Part shown: piece after piece, positions 42,281 to 51,451 of the stretch
Position numbering within the stretch: position 1 is the stretch's first letter
How the letters are laid out: each line of letters starts with the position of its first letter
Source of the DNA: Streptomonospora nanhaiensis
Lineage (GTDB): Bacteria; Actinomycetota; Actinomycetes; Streptosporangiales; Streptosporangiaceae
NCBI RefSeq assembly: GCF_026642255.1
Contig: NZ_CP113264.1
Coordinates: 4,278,001-4,342,000, forward strand
Direction of reading: 5' to 3'
Length of the DNA: 64,000 nt
Made by a program: the position numbers and the translations under genes
Notes under the pieces: model-generated
The model's database searches: none
What the model saw: only the letters and a program-made list of their open reading frames with translations
Told to the model about the DNA's origin: nothing

Positions 42281-42650
42281 ACGCATACTCACAGGGGAGG
42301 TGGGGCGCGTTGACGAAGCACTCCGTTCTTCCTGAGTGAAGTGCGCATGCGAGGACCGATGAAAACCGGGCGGGCCACCGCAACCGCGGAACCGGCCCGG
42401 CCTCCCCCGGGCCCAGGGCTCCGATGTGCGGTCATCGAGGTGGTCACCTCTGCCGACGCACTGTCCAGCGGCAGGAGATCCCACCAGCGCACGTGCCTTG
42501 TCCAGCGAGGCTTCGTCCCTTGTCGCGGGTCTTGGACCGCCACATCAGGTTCAGCACCTCGTATGGAGCGCTGAGGCGCTGGGTCGGGAAAGTTCGTGCT
42601 GAGGTTCTGGCACGCTTGTACGACCTCAACCGAGACAGAACAGCGATCCG
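42281..42650. other. Intergenic at the right edge of the low-GC island
   Basis: No supported gene. Composition returns from about 60 to 70 percent GC here. Short frames on both strands look non-coding. The edge is followed at once by a truncated tetR-like 3' end, consistent with an insertion or deletion boundary. Confidence 0.4.
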
Positions 42651-42812
42651 TTCCCTCTGGAGCGCCACTTCGACGCGCGCACGGCCCGCCTGCTCGACGC
42701 CCTCATCGAGGGGGCGGGGATCCACCGGGCGCTGGACCCCGAACCCGCGGACCGCGAACTCACCCGCGAGGCCGTCGCGAAGATCACCGCGCCCCGACCC
42801 CGCACGCCCTGA
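42651..42812 (+). pseudogene. 3' remnant of a TetR-type regulator gene
   Basis: In frame from 42651 the sequence reads FPLERHFDARTARLLDALIEGAGIHRALDPEPADRELTREAVAKIT and then stops at 42812. This resembles the C-terminal helices of TetR regulators and has good actinobacterial codon bias. Upstream of about 42650 the reading frame is not protein-like and no HTH is present, so the gene is truncated. A low-confidence call by eye. Confidence 0.35.
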
Positions 42813-42860
42813 CCCGCTCAGGCCCCGTGCCGCGACCGGACACACCCGACAGGAGTACCG

Positions 42861-43880
42861 ATGGGCTCGATGATGCGGCGCCCGACGATCATGGACATCG
42901 CCAGAGCGGCGGGGGTCTCCAAAGGAGCGGTGTCCTACGCCCTCAACGGCCGCCCCGGTGTCTCCGCGCAGACCCGCGAGCGCATCCTGGCCACCGCCCG
43001 CGACTTCGGCTGGTCGCCCAGCGGCCCGGCGCGCGCCCTGTCCTCGGGCGGCAGGACGGCCACCATCGGACTGGTGACACGCCGGGCGGGCCGCCTCTGG
43101 GGCAGCCACTCCTCCTTCGCGCTCCTGGTCGAGGGGGTCCAGCACACACTCGCCTCCACCGGGATGGACATGATCGTGCACTCCGATCCCGACGGGGAGG
43201 GCTCTCCGCGCCGCCGTTGGGAGACCCGGGGCCGTGTCGACGGTGTGCTCCTGGCCGAGGAGCGCATGGGACGGCCCCCCGCGTCTTCGCCCGCCGTGCC
43301 CGCCCTGGTCCTCGGAGCCGCGATGGAGGGGAACGGCACGCTGTCACTGCCGGTCGACGACCACCCCACGATGAACGAGGTCATGCACTACCTCGTCGCC
43401 CTGGGGCACACGAGCCTGGCCCACGTCGCGGGGCCGGCCGACCTCGCCCACGCGCACGCGCGGGCCAAGGCCTTCGAGCAGACCGCGCGCGACCTCGGCC
43501 ACCGGGCCGTGGTCGTGCACACCGACGGCAGCGGGGAGCACAGCGCGCGTGCCACCCGGCGCCTCCTGGCCCTGCCCGAGAGCCCGACGGCCCTGGTGTA
43601 CGACAACGACGTGATGGCGGTGGGCGGGCTGGCGGTGGCCGAGGAGATGGGCGTCGCGGTCCCCTCCGAGCTGTCCATCGTGGCCTGGGACGACTCGCTC
43701 CTGTGCCGTCTGGTGAGGCCGGCCCTGACGGCGGTCCGCCGCGACATCGTCGGATACGGCCGTCGTGCGGCGGCCCTGCTCATCGGGGCCGTCGAGGGCG
43801 CACCGGTGGCCGAGGAGATGCTCCCCGGCGGAGAGCTGGTGCCCCGGGAGAGCAGCGGGCCCCTCCGCCTCCCCCGGTGA
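42861..43880 (+). CDS. LacI family transcriptional regulator
   Basis: The product has 339 residues, ATG 42861 with AGGAGT SD. RPTIMDIARAAGVSKGAVSYALNGRPGVSAQTRERILATARDFGWSPSGPARALSSG is a complete LacI HTH plus hinge. The periplasmic-binding-like domain follows, ending with the LacI pattern ALVYDNDVMAVGGLAVAEEMGVAVPSELSIVAWDDSLLCRLVRPALTAVRRDIVGYGRRAAALL. It normally senses a sugar. No sugar transporter or glycoside hydrolase is adjacent, so its target operon may be elsewhere. It stands alone, possibly autoregulated. Confidence 0.92.
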   Translation: MGSMMRRPTIMDIARAAGVSKGAVSYALNGRPGVSAQTRERILATARDFGWSPSGPARALSSGGRTATIGLVTRRAGRLWGSHSSFALLVEGVQHTLASTGMDMIVHSDPDGEGSPRRRWETRGRVDGVLLAEERMGRPPASSPAVPALVLGAAMEGNGTLSLPVDDHPTMNEVMHYLVALGHTSLAHVAGPADLAHAHARAKAFEQTARDLGHRAVVVHTDGSGEHSARATRRLLALPESPTALVYDNDVMAVGGLAVAEEMGVAVPSELSIVAWDDSLLCRLVRPALTAVRRDIVGYGRRAAALLIGAVEGAPVAEEMLPGGELVPRESSGPLRLPR

Positions 43881-43991
43881 GGGCCCCGGCACAGCGACAT
43901 CACGTCGCGAGGCGTCGTGCAGTCCGACCCGCACTCGCCGCGCGGTGCCCTCCGGCCACGGGAGCGGGGCCGCGGGGCACCGCCGCGGGCC

Positions 43992-44528
43992 TCAGGCGGG
44001 CACGGGGCGCACCAGGACGTCGTAGGTCTCCGTGACCCGCTCCAGGTCCGTCCCGAGTCCGCGCGCCCACGCGTCCAACTCCTCCTGGGCCGCCCGTCCG
44101 TCCCGGTCGTCGTCGACCAGCACCTCGAGCTCCAGGAACACCCCGGCTCCCCGCACGTCGTCGAGGCACACCGCGATCGGACCGGACCGGCCCGTCCGAC
44201 GGCTCTTGACGATCCGCACGCTCGGCACGTAGCCCAGCGCGGTCAGGACACCGTGCATCCCGTCCCGGTCGGCGACGGCCGTCTCGTGCTCCACGCACTC
44301 CATCGCGTTCGCCAGCGGGGTCTTGGCCGTCACGATGTGCACGCCGTCCTCGGTGCGCAGGCGGGCGAAGGTGAAGCCGCGCTTGCCCTGCCCCGGATCC
44401 CAGCCGGGGGGCGCGTAGGCCGTGTCGTCCTGGTGTACCGGCTCCCCCATGGTCACCCCGGCCTCCCGGAGCGCGGTCAGGACCGCCTCCGGGTCGTGCA
44501 CCCGGTACTTCGCCTCGATCTCCCGCAT
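43992..44528 (-). CDS. CYTH-domain protein (class IV adenylate cyclase-like)
   Basis: The product has 178 residues. MREIEAKYRVHDPEAVLTALREAG begins with the CYTH signature ExExK (EIEAK). GFTFARLRTEDGVHIVTAKTPL and the later acidic/basic strands (IVKSRRTGRSGPIAVCLDDVRGAGVFLELEVLVDD) form the triphosphate tunnel. Tunnel-metalloenzyme members are adenylate cyclases (CyaB) or tri-/thiamine-triphosphatases. By length and the AKxP/LExE spacing it looks most like the CyaB group. Activity cannot be decided from sequence. No partner gene. Confidence 0.82.
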   Translation of the reverse strand: MREIEAKYRVHDPEAVLTALREAGVTMGEPVHQDDTAYAPPGWDPGQGKRGFTFARLRTEDGVHIVTAKTPLANAMECVEHETAVADRDGMHGVLTALGYVPSVRIVKSRRTGRSGPIAVCLDDVRGAGVFLELEVLVDDDRDGRAAQEELDAWARGLGTDLERVTETYDVLVRPVPA

Positions 44529-44842
44529 CCTCGGCCTCTCCTCGCAGCGCTGTCGGGGCGAGCGTAGTGAAGGCTCACGACGGCGTCCGGGGTTCGGCCC
44601 GTCCAGCGCCGGAATGCGAACACACGTCCCTTTCGGGGCGTCCCCGGAACTGCTGCTCAGGATGTCTTTCCCGTCGACCGGAAGTCCCCGAGGATTCCCG
44701 GGACCCTCTCTCCTGGGTTCTCGATCAGCGAGCGGCGGGTTCGCCGCTCAGGGGTCCTCGTACCCGGGCCCGCCGCTCGCCTCGTTCCGGCGCTCCTCGC
44801 CGCAGCCCGGGCGCGAGGTCCGCCCCGGACACGCCGGGGAGC
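44529..44842. other. Intergenic, nothing recognised
   Basis: This gap lies between two minus-strand genes. It probably contains the promoter of the CYTH gene and the 3' untranslated region of the acetyltransferase gene. Confidence 0.4.
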
Positions 44843-45643
44843 TCAGCCCTTCAGACCGTAGAAGTGCACCGGGGAGTTCGGCCGGAAGCCGATGCGGGGG
44901 TACACGGGCGCCCCCGCCTCGGTCGCGTGCAGGGTCGCGCGGGTCAGGCCGGTGGCCCGCCCGCCCTCGTGCAGCGCCTTGCGCGTGACCGCCTCGCCGT
45001 AGCCCCTGCGCTGCCAGTCCGGGTGCGTGGCGACGAGCGCCACGAACAGGCGGCCCTCCGCCTCCACCGTCGCGGCGCACGTCACGGGGACGCCGTCGCG
45101 CAGGCCGAGGTAGGCGTACACCCCCTGTTTCCACAGCGCGGACCCGAGGAGCCCGTCGCGGCCGTCCTCCAGCGGGAACCCGTACGCGCGCGAGTTGAGG
45201 TCCGCGTACTCCCGGAGCCGCTCCTCGGTGGTCACGCGCACGAAGACCAGGTCGGGGTGGGACGGCTCGGCGACGGGAAGGAGGTCCCCGGCCATGCCGG
45301 TGCCGGAGAAGGCGAACTCCAGGCCGGCCCTCTCCGCGGTCGCCCGCACCCCCTCCCGCGCGTCCTCGCCGAGGAGGTCCTCGAACAGCCACAGGAACCC
45401 CGGACGGGCCTTGGAGCGCATGATCTCCGCCGCCCCGGTCAGACGCTCCTCGACGAGCGCCGCGTCCGCGCCGACGTCGGTCAGCGTGACGCAGTTCCAG
45501 AACGCGAACCGGCAGTCGGCCCAGCGGACGGCGATGCCGGGCAGGTCCCGGACGTCGGCGTCCGCGTCGCGGTCGAGCACCATGGTGCGCCAGGCCGCGG
45601 CGAGCTGCCGCATCGATTCGATCGACTCCGTGCGATCAGTCAT
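44843..45643 (-). CDS. GNAT family N-acetyltransferase
   Basis: The product has 266 residues, ATG 45643 with GAAGGG SD. The N-terminal half is a non-catalytic region (AAAWRTMVLDRDADADVRDLPGIAVRWADCRFAFWNCVTL). The GNAT core runs VPVTCAATVEAEGRLFVALVATHPDWQRRGYGEAVTRKALHEGGRATGLTRATLHATEAGAPVYPRIGFRP, including acetyl-CoA motif Q-R-R-G-Y-G. The last helix with Y-x-RIGF is the classical GNAT end. Substrate unknown. The gene is monocistronic as far as can be seen. Confidence 0.88.
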   Translation of the reverse strand: MTDRTESIESMRQLAAAWRTMVLDRDADADVRDLPGIAVRWADCRFAFWNCVTLTDVGADAALVEERLTGAAEIMRSKARPGFLWLFEDLLGEDAREGVRATAERAGLEFAFSGTGMAGDLLPVAEPSHPDLVFVRVTTEERLREYADLNSRAYGFPLEDGRDGLLGSALWKQGVYAYLGLRDGVPVTCAATVEAEGRLFVALVATHPDWQRRGYGEAVTRKALHEGGRATGLTRATLHATEAGAPVYPRIGFRPNSPVHFYGLKG

Positions 45644-46179
45644 CGGAACCCTTCGAGCGGTGGGGAGGGGGGAGCCCGTCCGGCCGGGCGTGGGGCGCCG
45701 CCCCGGCCCGTGGCCGCGTGCGTGCTCCGGCTCCACGATCCCCGACCGTCCCCCGGTTACCGGCCGGTTCGTCCGATCTGTGACCTGGAGGCGGGCACGG
45801 ATCGGTATCGGAACGGATGAGCGCGAGTGTGGAGGGGAAAGGAGACCGGGGGACGACCGTGGCCCGTCCCCTCCTCCGAAAGCTCCTCGTCCCACGGAAA
45901 CGACGACTACTGAGCCCCGTTTCCCGCACAGGGGCGGAACACGGTCCGGCCGGGCCCTGCGTCGGCCCCGCACCCCGTCCACCGGGCGCCGGAGTCCGGC
46001 CGCGCACGGAGGGGGTTCCTGGCCAGGTCCCGTGTCGAGGCACGCCGAACGCACGTGGCCGACGGGGTGATGGCCGCGAAAACCCTTGTGTGGCAGGGTT
46101 TCCCCGACGGCGAAGAAGATGCGCGAACGAGAAGGACGACCGTGTCCCCGGATCGTCCGCCGAGCCGGAAGGCACTCCC
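45644..46179. other. Divergent intergenic region, no gene recognised
   Basis: 536 bp between the acetyltransferase gene and the methyltransferase gene. Frames run through it but none resembles a protein. An AT-richer patch at 46080-46140 (AACCCTTGTGTGGCAGGG, GAAGAAGATG) is probably the promoter of the methyltransferase gene. Confidence 0.4.
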
Positions 46180-46974
46180 ATGACGAACACCCCCCGCGTC
46201 CCCCTGGACACGACCGTCCCCCACTCCGCACGGGTGATGAACTACTGGCTGGGCGGCAAGGACCACTACCCGGTGGACCGCGCCCTCGGGGAGCAGGTCG
46301 AACAGGCCTCTCCCGAGATCGTCGAGCTCATGCGCGCCGACCGCCGGTTCCTCGCCCGCGCGGTCGCCCACCTGGCCCGGGAGGAGGGCGTCCGGCAGTT
46401 CCTGGACATCGGCTCCGGCCTGCCCACCGCGAACAACACCCACGAGGTCGCCCAGGCCATCGCCCCCGGGGCCAGGATCGTCTACGCCGACAACGACCCC
46501 CTGGTGCTCGCGCACGCCCGTGCGCTGCTGACCAGCACCGAGGAGGGAGCCACCGCCTACCTCGACGCCGACCTGCTCGACCCGGAGGCGCTGCTGGCCC
46601 GGGCACGCGAGCACCTGGACTTCACCCGGCCGATCGGACTGGTCCTCATGGGCGTGCTCGGCCACTTCCCCGCCGACGGGCGGACCTACGCCGTGGCCCG
46701 CGCCTACGTGAACGCCCTGCCGGCGGGCAGCTTCCTCGCCCTGTGCGACAGCACCGACACCAGCCGGCAGATCGTGGAGGCGGCCAGGGCCTGGAACGAG
46801 AACGCCGCCCAGCCCATCCACCTGCGCACCCCGGAGCAGATCGGCGCCTTCTTCGAGGGCCTGGAGCTGCTGGAGCCCGGCGTGGTCTCCGTCCCGTTCT
46901 GGCGGCCCGGGACGACCGGGGCGGGCGCTGCCGGGGAGATCGCGCAGTACGGCGGCGTCGCCCGCAAGCCCTGA
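46180..46974 (+). CDS. SAM-dependent methyltransferase of the DUF574 type
   Basis: The product has 264 residues, ATG 46180 with GGAAGG SD. HSARVMNYWLGGKDHYPVDRALGEQV is the hallmark N-terminus of this actinobacterial family. RQFLDIGSGLPTANNTHEVAQAIAPGARIVYADNDPLVLAHARALL is the SAM-binding motif I and II. GLVLMGVLGHFP is motif III. Members occur in very high copy number in actinomycetes, and their substrates are unknown. The upstream frame extends to 45817, but that section is not conserved. Confidence 0.9.
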   Translation: MTNTPRVPLDTTVPHSARVMNYWLGGKDHYPVDRALGEQVEQASPEIVELMRADRRFLARAVAHLAREEGVRQFLDIGSGLPTANNTHEVAQAIAPGARIVYADNDPLVLAHARALLTSTEEGATAYLDADLLDPEALLARAREHLDFTRPIGLVLMGVLGHFPADGRTYAVARAYVNALPAGSFLALCDSTDTSRQIVEAARAWNENAAQPIHLRTPEQIGAFFEGLELLEPGVVSVPFWRPGTTGAGAAGEIAQYGGVARKP

Positions 46975-47181
46975 GCCCGGGCACGGTCCCCCGCCCCCGC
47001 GCGTCCGGGCTCCCCGCTCGGACGCGCCCCTCCCCCGACGCACGACCGCGGTGCCCCGGTGTACCGCCAGCACGCGTTCGTCGTCCCTCCGACCGTGTCC
47101 ACCGCCGCGGCGACGGCACCGTCCCGGCCGTCGCGTTCCAGCAGCGCGTGCCGGCTCGGGCCCCGAGTGGTCCGGGCCGCC

Positions 47182-49272
47182 TCAGGCGGGCAACCGCTCG
47201 CGAACCCCGTCCAGTTCCACGAGTTCCCGGCGGAGCCGAGCGGCGTCCTCCTCCGCCTGGCGCGCCTTGTTCCGCCATCCCCGGGTGGACCGGTACTTCT
47301 TCCTCATCCTGTCCGACGGCGGGGGGTGCAGCATCTTGTGGGAGTCGGCGGCGATCATCACCAGGGCGTAACCGAGCAGGAAGAAGACCGACCAGAGCAA
47401 CGCCGTCAGCGCCATTCCCGTGACCGCGTCCACCGCCCGGTCGTCGCTGAAGTAGAGCGGGAGGGCGAACAGGCACGCCGCACCCGCCGCGATCAGGCGG
47501 GCCCACGTGTGCTGCGTGTTCCGGCGCCTGAGCGCCAGTGCGAACGCCTCCCGCCGTTCGATCCTCTCGCTCAGCTTCCGGTGCCGGGAGTCGAGTCGGG
47601 CGAGGAGTTCGCGGAGCACACGGACCACCAGCCCGTGGCACGCCCACACCGGCTGCGGGGTCCCGGTCGGCGGCTCGGTCGGCAGGTACCGCCGCAGCGA
47701 CGGGTCCAGGGCGTCGCGGTCCCGCCCGACCGCGCGCCGCCACTCGTCCGGGGCCAGGACGGCCCGGAGGAACAGGCCGCCGTCCGCCCTACGGTCGAAC
47801 GCCGTCCGGGACCGGGGCTCGGCCGGGGACAGCACTGCGGCGTAGCGCTCGCTCTCCCGGAGGTAGAGGGCCAGCGCGGACCGCGCCGCCCTGATCATGC
47901 GCCGGTACTCGTCACACCCCTGCCCGGGGCGGCACGGGTGGCCGGGTTCCCGGCAGTCGCACCCGGCCGCCGCCTCGGCCGCGTTCAGGGGCAGGTCGAC
48001 GTCGTCGTCCAGCGGGTCCGCCCGTCCGGCGGCCGTCGCCCGCGCTCCGGACAGTCCCACGTCGGTCCCCCGGTACCTCGGCGGCAGGTCCGGTCGGACC
48101 CGGGCGACGAACCGCAGGACCGCCAGCTCGACGTCCACCGGCTGTCGGCGGAGCAGGTCCGGGTCGATCCCGGTGTCCCCCGGGTGCTCCGCGATCCACG
48201 CGGCCAGGTCGGCCCGTTCGTCCGGGTCCCCGAACAGCTCGCACGCGGCGTCCGTGTCCGCGTGGAAGGCCTCGGCCAAGCCGCCGAGCGAGCGGTACCA
48301 CCCGCCGGCGAACCCGTACGGGCGTCCGGGCCGCACCCCGGGGCCCGGAAGCTCCTCCGTCAGCTTCAGGGTCTCCCGCAGTGTCGGGACGCCGCGGATG
48401 TCCTCCGTCGGCAGCGTCCCGGCCGCCCCGGTCGCCGCGGTCCTGCCCGAGACCAGCGCGGTCTCGACGTCCGTGTCGTCCGCGCCGAGTCCCAGCAGGG
48501 AGTTGAGCACCTGGTGGGCGGTCGGTCGCCGGTCGGGCTCGCTGTCCAGGCACCGGACGACGAGTCCGCGCAGTTCCTCCGGGACTGCCGAGCAGTCGGG
48601 GTCGCCCGTCAGGATCCTCGTGATCACGGCGACCGGGGTGCGCCCCTCGAACGCGTGCCGCCCGCTCGCCGCGTAGACCATCACCGCGCCCCACGAGAAG
48701 ACGTCCACCGCGGGGGTCAGGTACGGGGCGTCGTTCAGCCGTTCGGGCGCCATGTAGCGCAGGGTCCCGACCTTGGCCGTGGCCTGGAAGGCCGTGTTCT
48801 CGAAGGAGCGCGCTATCCCGAAGTCGATGACCCTGGGGCCGTCCGGCGCCATCATGATGTTGTCCGGTTTGAAGTCCCGGTGGGCGACGCCGGCCCGGTG
48901 GATCGCCGTCAGCGCGGTGGCCGTGGACACGGCCAGGCGGTGCAGGTCCGCGCCGCGGCGCGGGCCCCGCGCCCCGATCTCCTGCGTGAGCGTGCGGCCC
49001 TCGATGAACTCACTGGCGATCCAGGGCCGCTCGGCGTGCGGGTCGGCGTCCAGGACGCGCGCCACGCAGAACGGGCTGACCCTGCGTGCCGCCGCCACCT
49101 CGTGGGCGAACGTCTCCCTCAGCCCCGGGTCCGCGCCCGCGCCGGCGTGGAGGAGCTTCACCGCCGCGGGGCCGCCGCCGGGGGCCTGGGCCCGGTAGAC
49201 GACGCCGAAGCCGCCCCGGCCGATCTCCTCCAGGAGCCGGTATCCGCCGATCTCGCCGGTCTCCGCGTCCAT
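47182..49272 (-). CDS. Membrane-anchored Ser/Thr protein kinase
   Basis: The product has 696 residues. Hanks-type kinase domain: glycine loop IGRGGFGVVY (17-26), Lys39 in AAVKLL, HRDFKPDN (131-138), DFG (150-152) and GTLRYMAPERL. Residues about 300-560 form an unrecognised region with a cysteine cluster (CDCREPGHPCRPGQGC). Two hydrophobic segments lie near 593-642 (LIAAGAACLFALPLYF and MALTALLWSVFFLLGYALVMIAA), followed by a charged coiled-coil-like tail (KARQAEEDAARLRRELVELDGV). The kinase domain is therefore cytoplasmic, and the membrane domain lies near the C-terminus. No PASTA repeats. It may sense envelope stress; the substrate is unknown. Confidence 0.9.
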   Translation of the reverse strand: MDAETGEIGGYRLLEEIGRGGFGVVYRAQAPGGGPAAVKLLHAGAGADPGLRETFAHEVAAARRVSPFCVARVLDADPHAERPWIASEFIEGRTLTQEIGARGPRRGADLHRLAVSTATALTAIHRAGVAHRDFKPDNIMMAPDGPRVIDFGIARSFENTAFQATAKVGTLRYMAPERLNDAPYLTPAVDVFSWGAVMVYAASGRHAFEGRTPVAVITRILTGDPDCSAVPEELRGLVVRCLDSEPDRRPTAHQVLNSLLGLGADDTDVETALVSGRTAATGAAGTLPTEDIRGVPTLRETLKLTEELPGPGVRPGRPYGFAGGWYRSLGGLAEAFHADTDAACELFGDPDERADLAAWIAEHPGDTGIDPDLLRRQPVDVELAVLRFVARVRPDLPPRYRGTDVGLSGARATAAGRADPLDDDVDLPLNAAEAAAGCDCREPGHPCRPGQGCDEYRRMIRAARSALALYLRESERYAAVLSPAEPRSRTAFDRRADGGLFLRAVLAPDEWRRAVGRDRDALDPSLRRYLPTEPPTGTPQPVWACHGLVVRVLRELLARLDSRHRKLSERIERREAFALALRRRNTQHTWARLIAAGAACLFALPLYFSDDRAVDAVTGMALTALLWSVFFLLGYALVMIAADSHKMLHPPPSDRMRKKYRSTRGWRNKARQAEEDAARLRRELVELDGVRERLPA

Positions 49273-49718
49273 GACCCACCACGCCCTGTCGCCCGTCCCC
49301 TCGCGGGGCCCGGGATCCGCTCCTCAGACGTGTATAGCGCCGCGGCGATCCGTGCGGAAGGGCCGATTCCTCCTCCCGGCCGCGACCGCGTTCTCGACCA
49401 GCGGTGATCAGGCGGGCGCGGAGAAATCCGCGCCGGCCCTCGCCTTTCACGTGTGCCGTACGCACGTTCCTGTCCGAGTGCGGGGCCTTCCGAGTCCGGC
49501 TCGACAGCCGACGGCGCCGGGCACGATCGGTGCCGGCAACGAGAAAACCTCGACGAGAACCGGACATCTCCCTGCCTGCGTCATCCGCTGTCGGGAAGGC
49601 GGCGGGTGTTGCCGGAACCACGTGTGGGAAAGGCTCCCATGTCTCCGGCACCGGACGTTCCACCGTAGGGTGTGCGCACCCCCGGCGCTTTCGGCGCCAC
49701 CGTCCCCTGGAGGGCATC
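49273..49718. other. Divergent intergenic region of the kinase gene
   Basis: No gene supported. It likely holds the kinase promoter on the minus strand and the promoter of the small secreted protein at 49719. A longer frame of the latter runs to 49404 but is not protein-like. Confidence 0.4.
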
Positions 49719-50171
49719 GTGCGCAGACTCGCGCCGTGGACCGCACTCACCCTCGTGCTCGCCCTCATCATCCTCGCAGTCGGCGCCAGGTACCTGCTCG
49801 TACCGGCGAACCGGCCTTTCGAGTACGGCGACGGGATCAGGCTGCAGCTCCTGAGCATCTCCCACGAGGACGTCGGCGGAGAGGAAAGGGTCACGTGGGA
49901 GGTGAGCCTCCTCAACGGGACGGACGAGCCCCTGGACCTGAACCTCGCCTCGACGTGCCGCTACGCCGCGTCACCACGCGAGTCGGGCCCCTCCGCCCTG
50001 GCCGAGAGAGGTGGCGAGAGGGTCTCTCTCCCGGCACACCTGGCCACGGGTGTCACGGACTCCTGCCCCTCACCGGAGTCGGGCCGGTGGTGGGCCTACA
50101 CCCTCACCCTGGAGGACAGCACGGGCGAGCACAGCTCCCGCACCGTCACCTTCATGGGCAGGGCCCACTGA
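49719..50171 (+). CDS. Small exported or membrane-anchored protein, Ig-like beta domain
   Basis: The product has 150 residues, GTG 49719 with GGAGGG SD. RRLAPWTALTLVLALIILAVGARYLLV is an N-terminal signal anchor. The rest is beta-rich and Cys-containing (GIRLQLLSISHEDVGGEERVTWEVSLLNGTDEPLDLNLASTCRYA; WWAYTLTLEDSTGEHSSRTVTF), resembling DUF4352-like or telomeric-repeat-binding-factor-2-like exported domains of actinomycetes. Function unknown. It lies divergent from the Ser/Thr kinase and may be its extracellular partner, which is conjecture. Confidence 0.65.
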   Translation: MRRLAPWTALTLVLALIILAVGARYLLVPANRPFEYGDGIRLQLLSISHEDVGGEERVTWEVSLLNGTDEPLDLNLASTCRYAASPRESGPSALAERGGERVSLPAHLATGVTDSCPSPESGRWWAYTLTLEDSTGEHSSRTVTFMGRAH

Positions 50172-50407
50172 AACCGCTGAGCAGGGCCTGGCACGTCGTG
50201 GGGCCTCGTGCGAGCGGGGCCCCACCGGGGTTTTCTCACGTCGTATGGGTGGAGCCGTTGCAGGTGGAGCAGGAGGAGGGCGCGGCCGCGGTGATCCCGG
50301 TGACGCACCAGGGCTCGGGCCGGATGCCCCGGGGCGGGCCACACCGCCGGTCGCAGGCGAATCACCACACCGGGGGACGGGGCGGGAGAACCCCGGTGAG
50401 CAGCCCG

Positions 50408-50962
50408 TCACCCACCTTGCGCCCCTTCCTCGGCGTAGGGCGTGAAGAGCGCGTCGCGTTCCGTCCCCGACCCGTCGAGCAGCTCACCGCGCACCTCACC
50501 CCGGACGAGTCCCAGGAGGAGGTCGGTGGCGGGCAGGTCGTGCCTCTCCCACACGTCGCCGTCGCGGTCCGAGACCCGGATCGGGTACGCCTCGGCCGCC
50601 GTCCCGGGTGAGACCTGCCAGTAGAGCGTGACCCCCGTGCCGGTCGAGGCCCAGGGCAGCAGCCTGGAACCGGGGCGGAGGTCGTCGGGCGGCCCCACGA
50701 CCCCGTCCTCGAACAGGTCCTGGAGCTGTTCGAACTCCAATCCCGACCGTTCGAGATCGACGTGCCGGAGACCGGGGCCGGGCGCCGGAACGTAGAGCCT
50801 CACGAAACCGAGCCACAGTCCGCCGCCCCCGGCGTCGAGAAGCTCGCGGTAGTCCTGCGGCACGGGCGCCCCGAGCCGGAGCCTGACCTGTCCCCAGTCG
50901 AACGGGGCGGCCGGCGGTGCGGGACGTGCCGTGTCGATCAGCTGCTGAGCACTGCTTGTCAT
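50408..50962 (-). CDS. SMI1/KNR4 family protein
   Basis: The product has 184 residues. FDWGQVRLRLGAPVPQDYRELLDAGGGGLWLGFVRLYVPAPG is the SMI1_KNR4 N-terminal pattern (LP.DYR..L...GGG.....). LLPWASTGTGVTLYWQVSPGTAAEAYPIRVSDRD is the second half. In bacteria, SMI1/KNR4 proteins are often immunity proteins for polymorphic toxins, but stand-alone house-keeping copies are common in actinomycetes. No toxin gene with a recognisable nuclease or deaminase domain adjoins. The gene has a purine-poor leader, so the ATG at 50962 is chosen by family start. Confidence 0.8.
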   Translation of the reverse strand: MTSSAQQLIDTARPAPPAAPFDWGQVRLRLGAPVPQDYRELLDAGGGGLWLGFVRLYVPAPGPGLRHVDLERSGLEFEQLQDLFEDGVVGPPDDLRPGSRLLPWASTGTGVTLYWQVSPGTAAEAYPIRVSDRDGDVWERHDLPATDLLLGLVRGEVRGELLDGSGTERDALFTPYAEEGAQGG

Positions 50963-51269
50963 GCGGGTGCATTCCTCGGGGTCGCCGGCCCGGGTCCGAT
51001 CTGGCCGACCCGGGTCCTGTCCGCGGTCCGGTCGAAATCCGGTGTTTCCCTGACACCGGCCTCACCGGGCTCGTTCTCGAGCGTGGCGTCGTGGTCGACC
51101 GCGCGTACCTGTTCGGATCAGGTGGTCGGGTCGTGCGCGAACCCGCCGTCGAACTGCTCCACCACGCCGACCACGCCACCCTCCCCCAAGCCCACCGCCA
51201 CACGCAACGCGATGCCCCCGCCCCTCGAAGCTCCTACGGGCATGACTCTGCCGGAACACTGCCCGGCAA

Positions 51270-51425
51270 CACCGCTTCTCCACCGTGCGCACGGCCGACC
51301 TCGTCGTCGTCATGGACGGGGCGCGGGTGATCGAGCAGGGCACCCATGCGGAGCTCATGGAGCTCGGCGGACGCTATGCCGAGCTGTACGGGATCCAGGC
51401 CCGCGCCTACCGCGTCGAGGGGTGA
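51270..51425 (+). pseudogene. 3' remnant of an ABC exporter (ATPase C-terminus)
   Basis: In frame from 51270: HRFSTVRTADLVVVMDG, then ARVIEQGTHAELMELGGRYAELYGIQARAYR and a stop at 51425. This is the H-loop (AHRxST) and C-terminal end of an MsbA/LmrA-type ABC exporter ATPase. The Walker motifs and the membrane domain are absent. The upstream 300 bp (AT-poor, frames with ELLHHADHATLPQAHRH) gives no further homology. The gene was truncated by a deletion. Confidence 0.7.
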
Positions 51426-51451
51426 TCGCTACGGCCCCCTCCACGAACGAG

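Noticed and set aside
47059..49407. 782-codon plus-strand frame
   Set aside because: Antisense to the Ser/Thr kinase, which shows all kinase motifs on the minus strand.
50408..50962. SMI1/KNR4 protein as immunity part of a toxin system
   Set aside because: No large polymorphic toxin or WXG/RHS gene is adjacent, so an immunity role is not supported.
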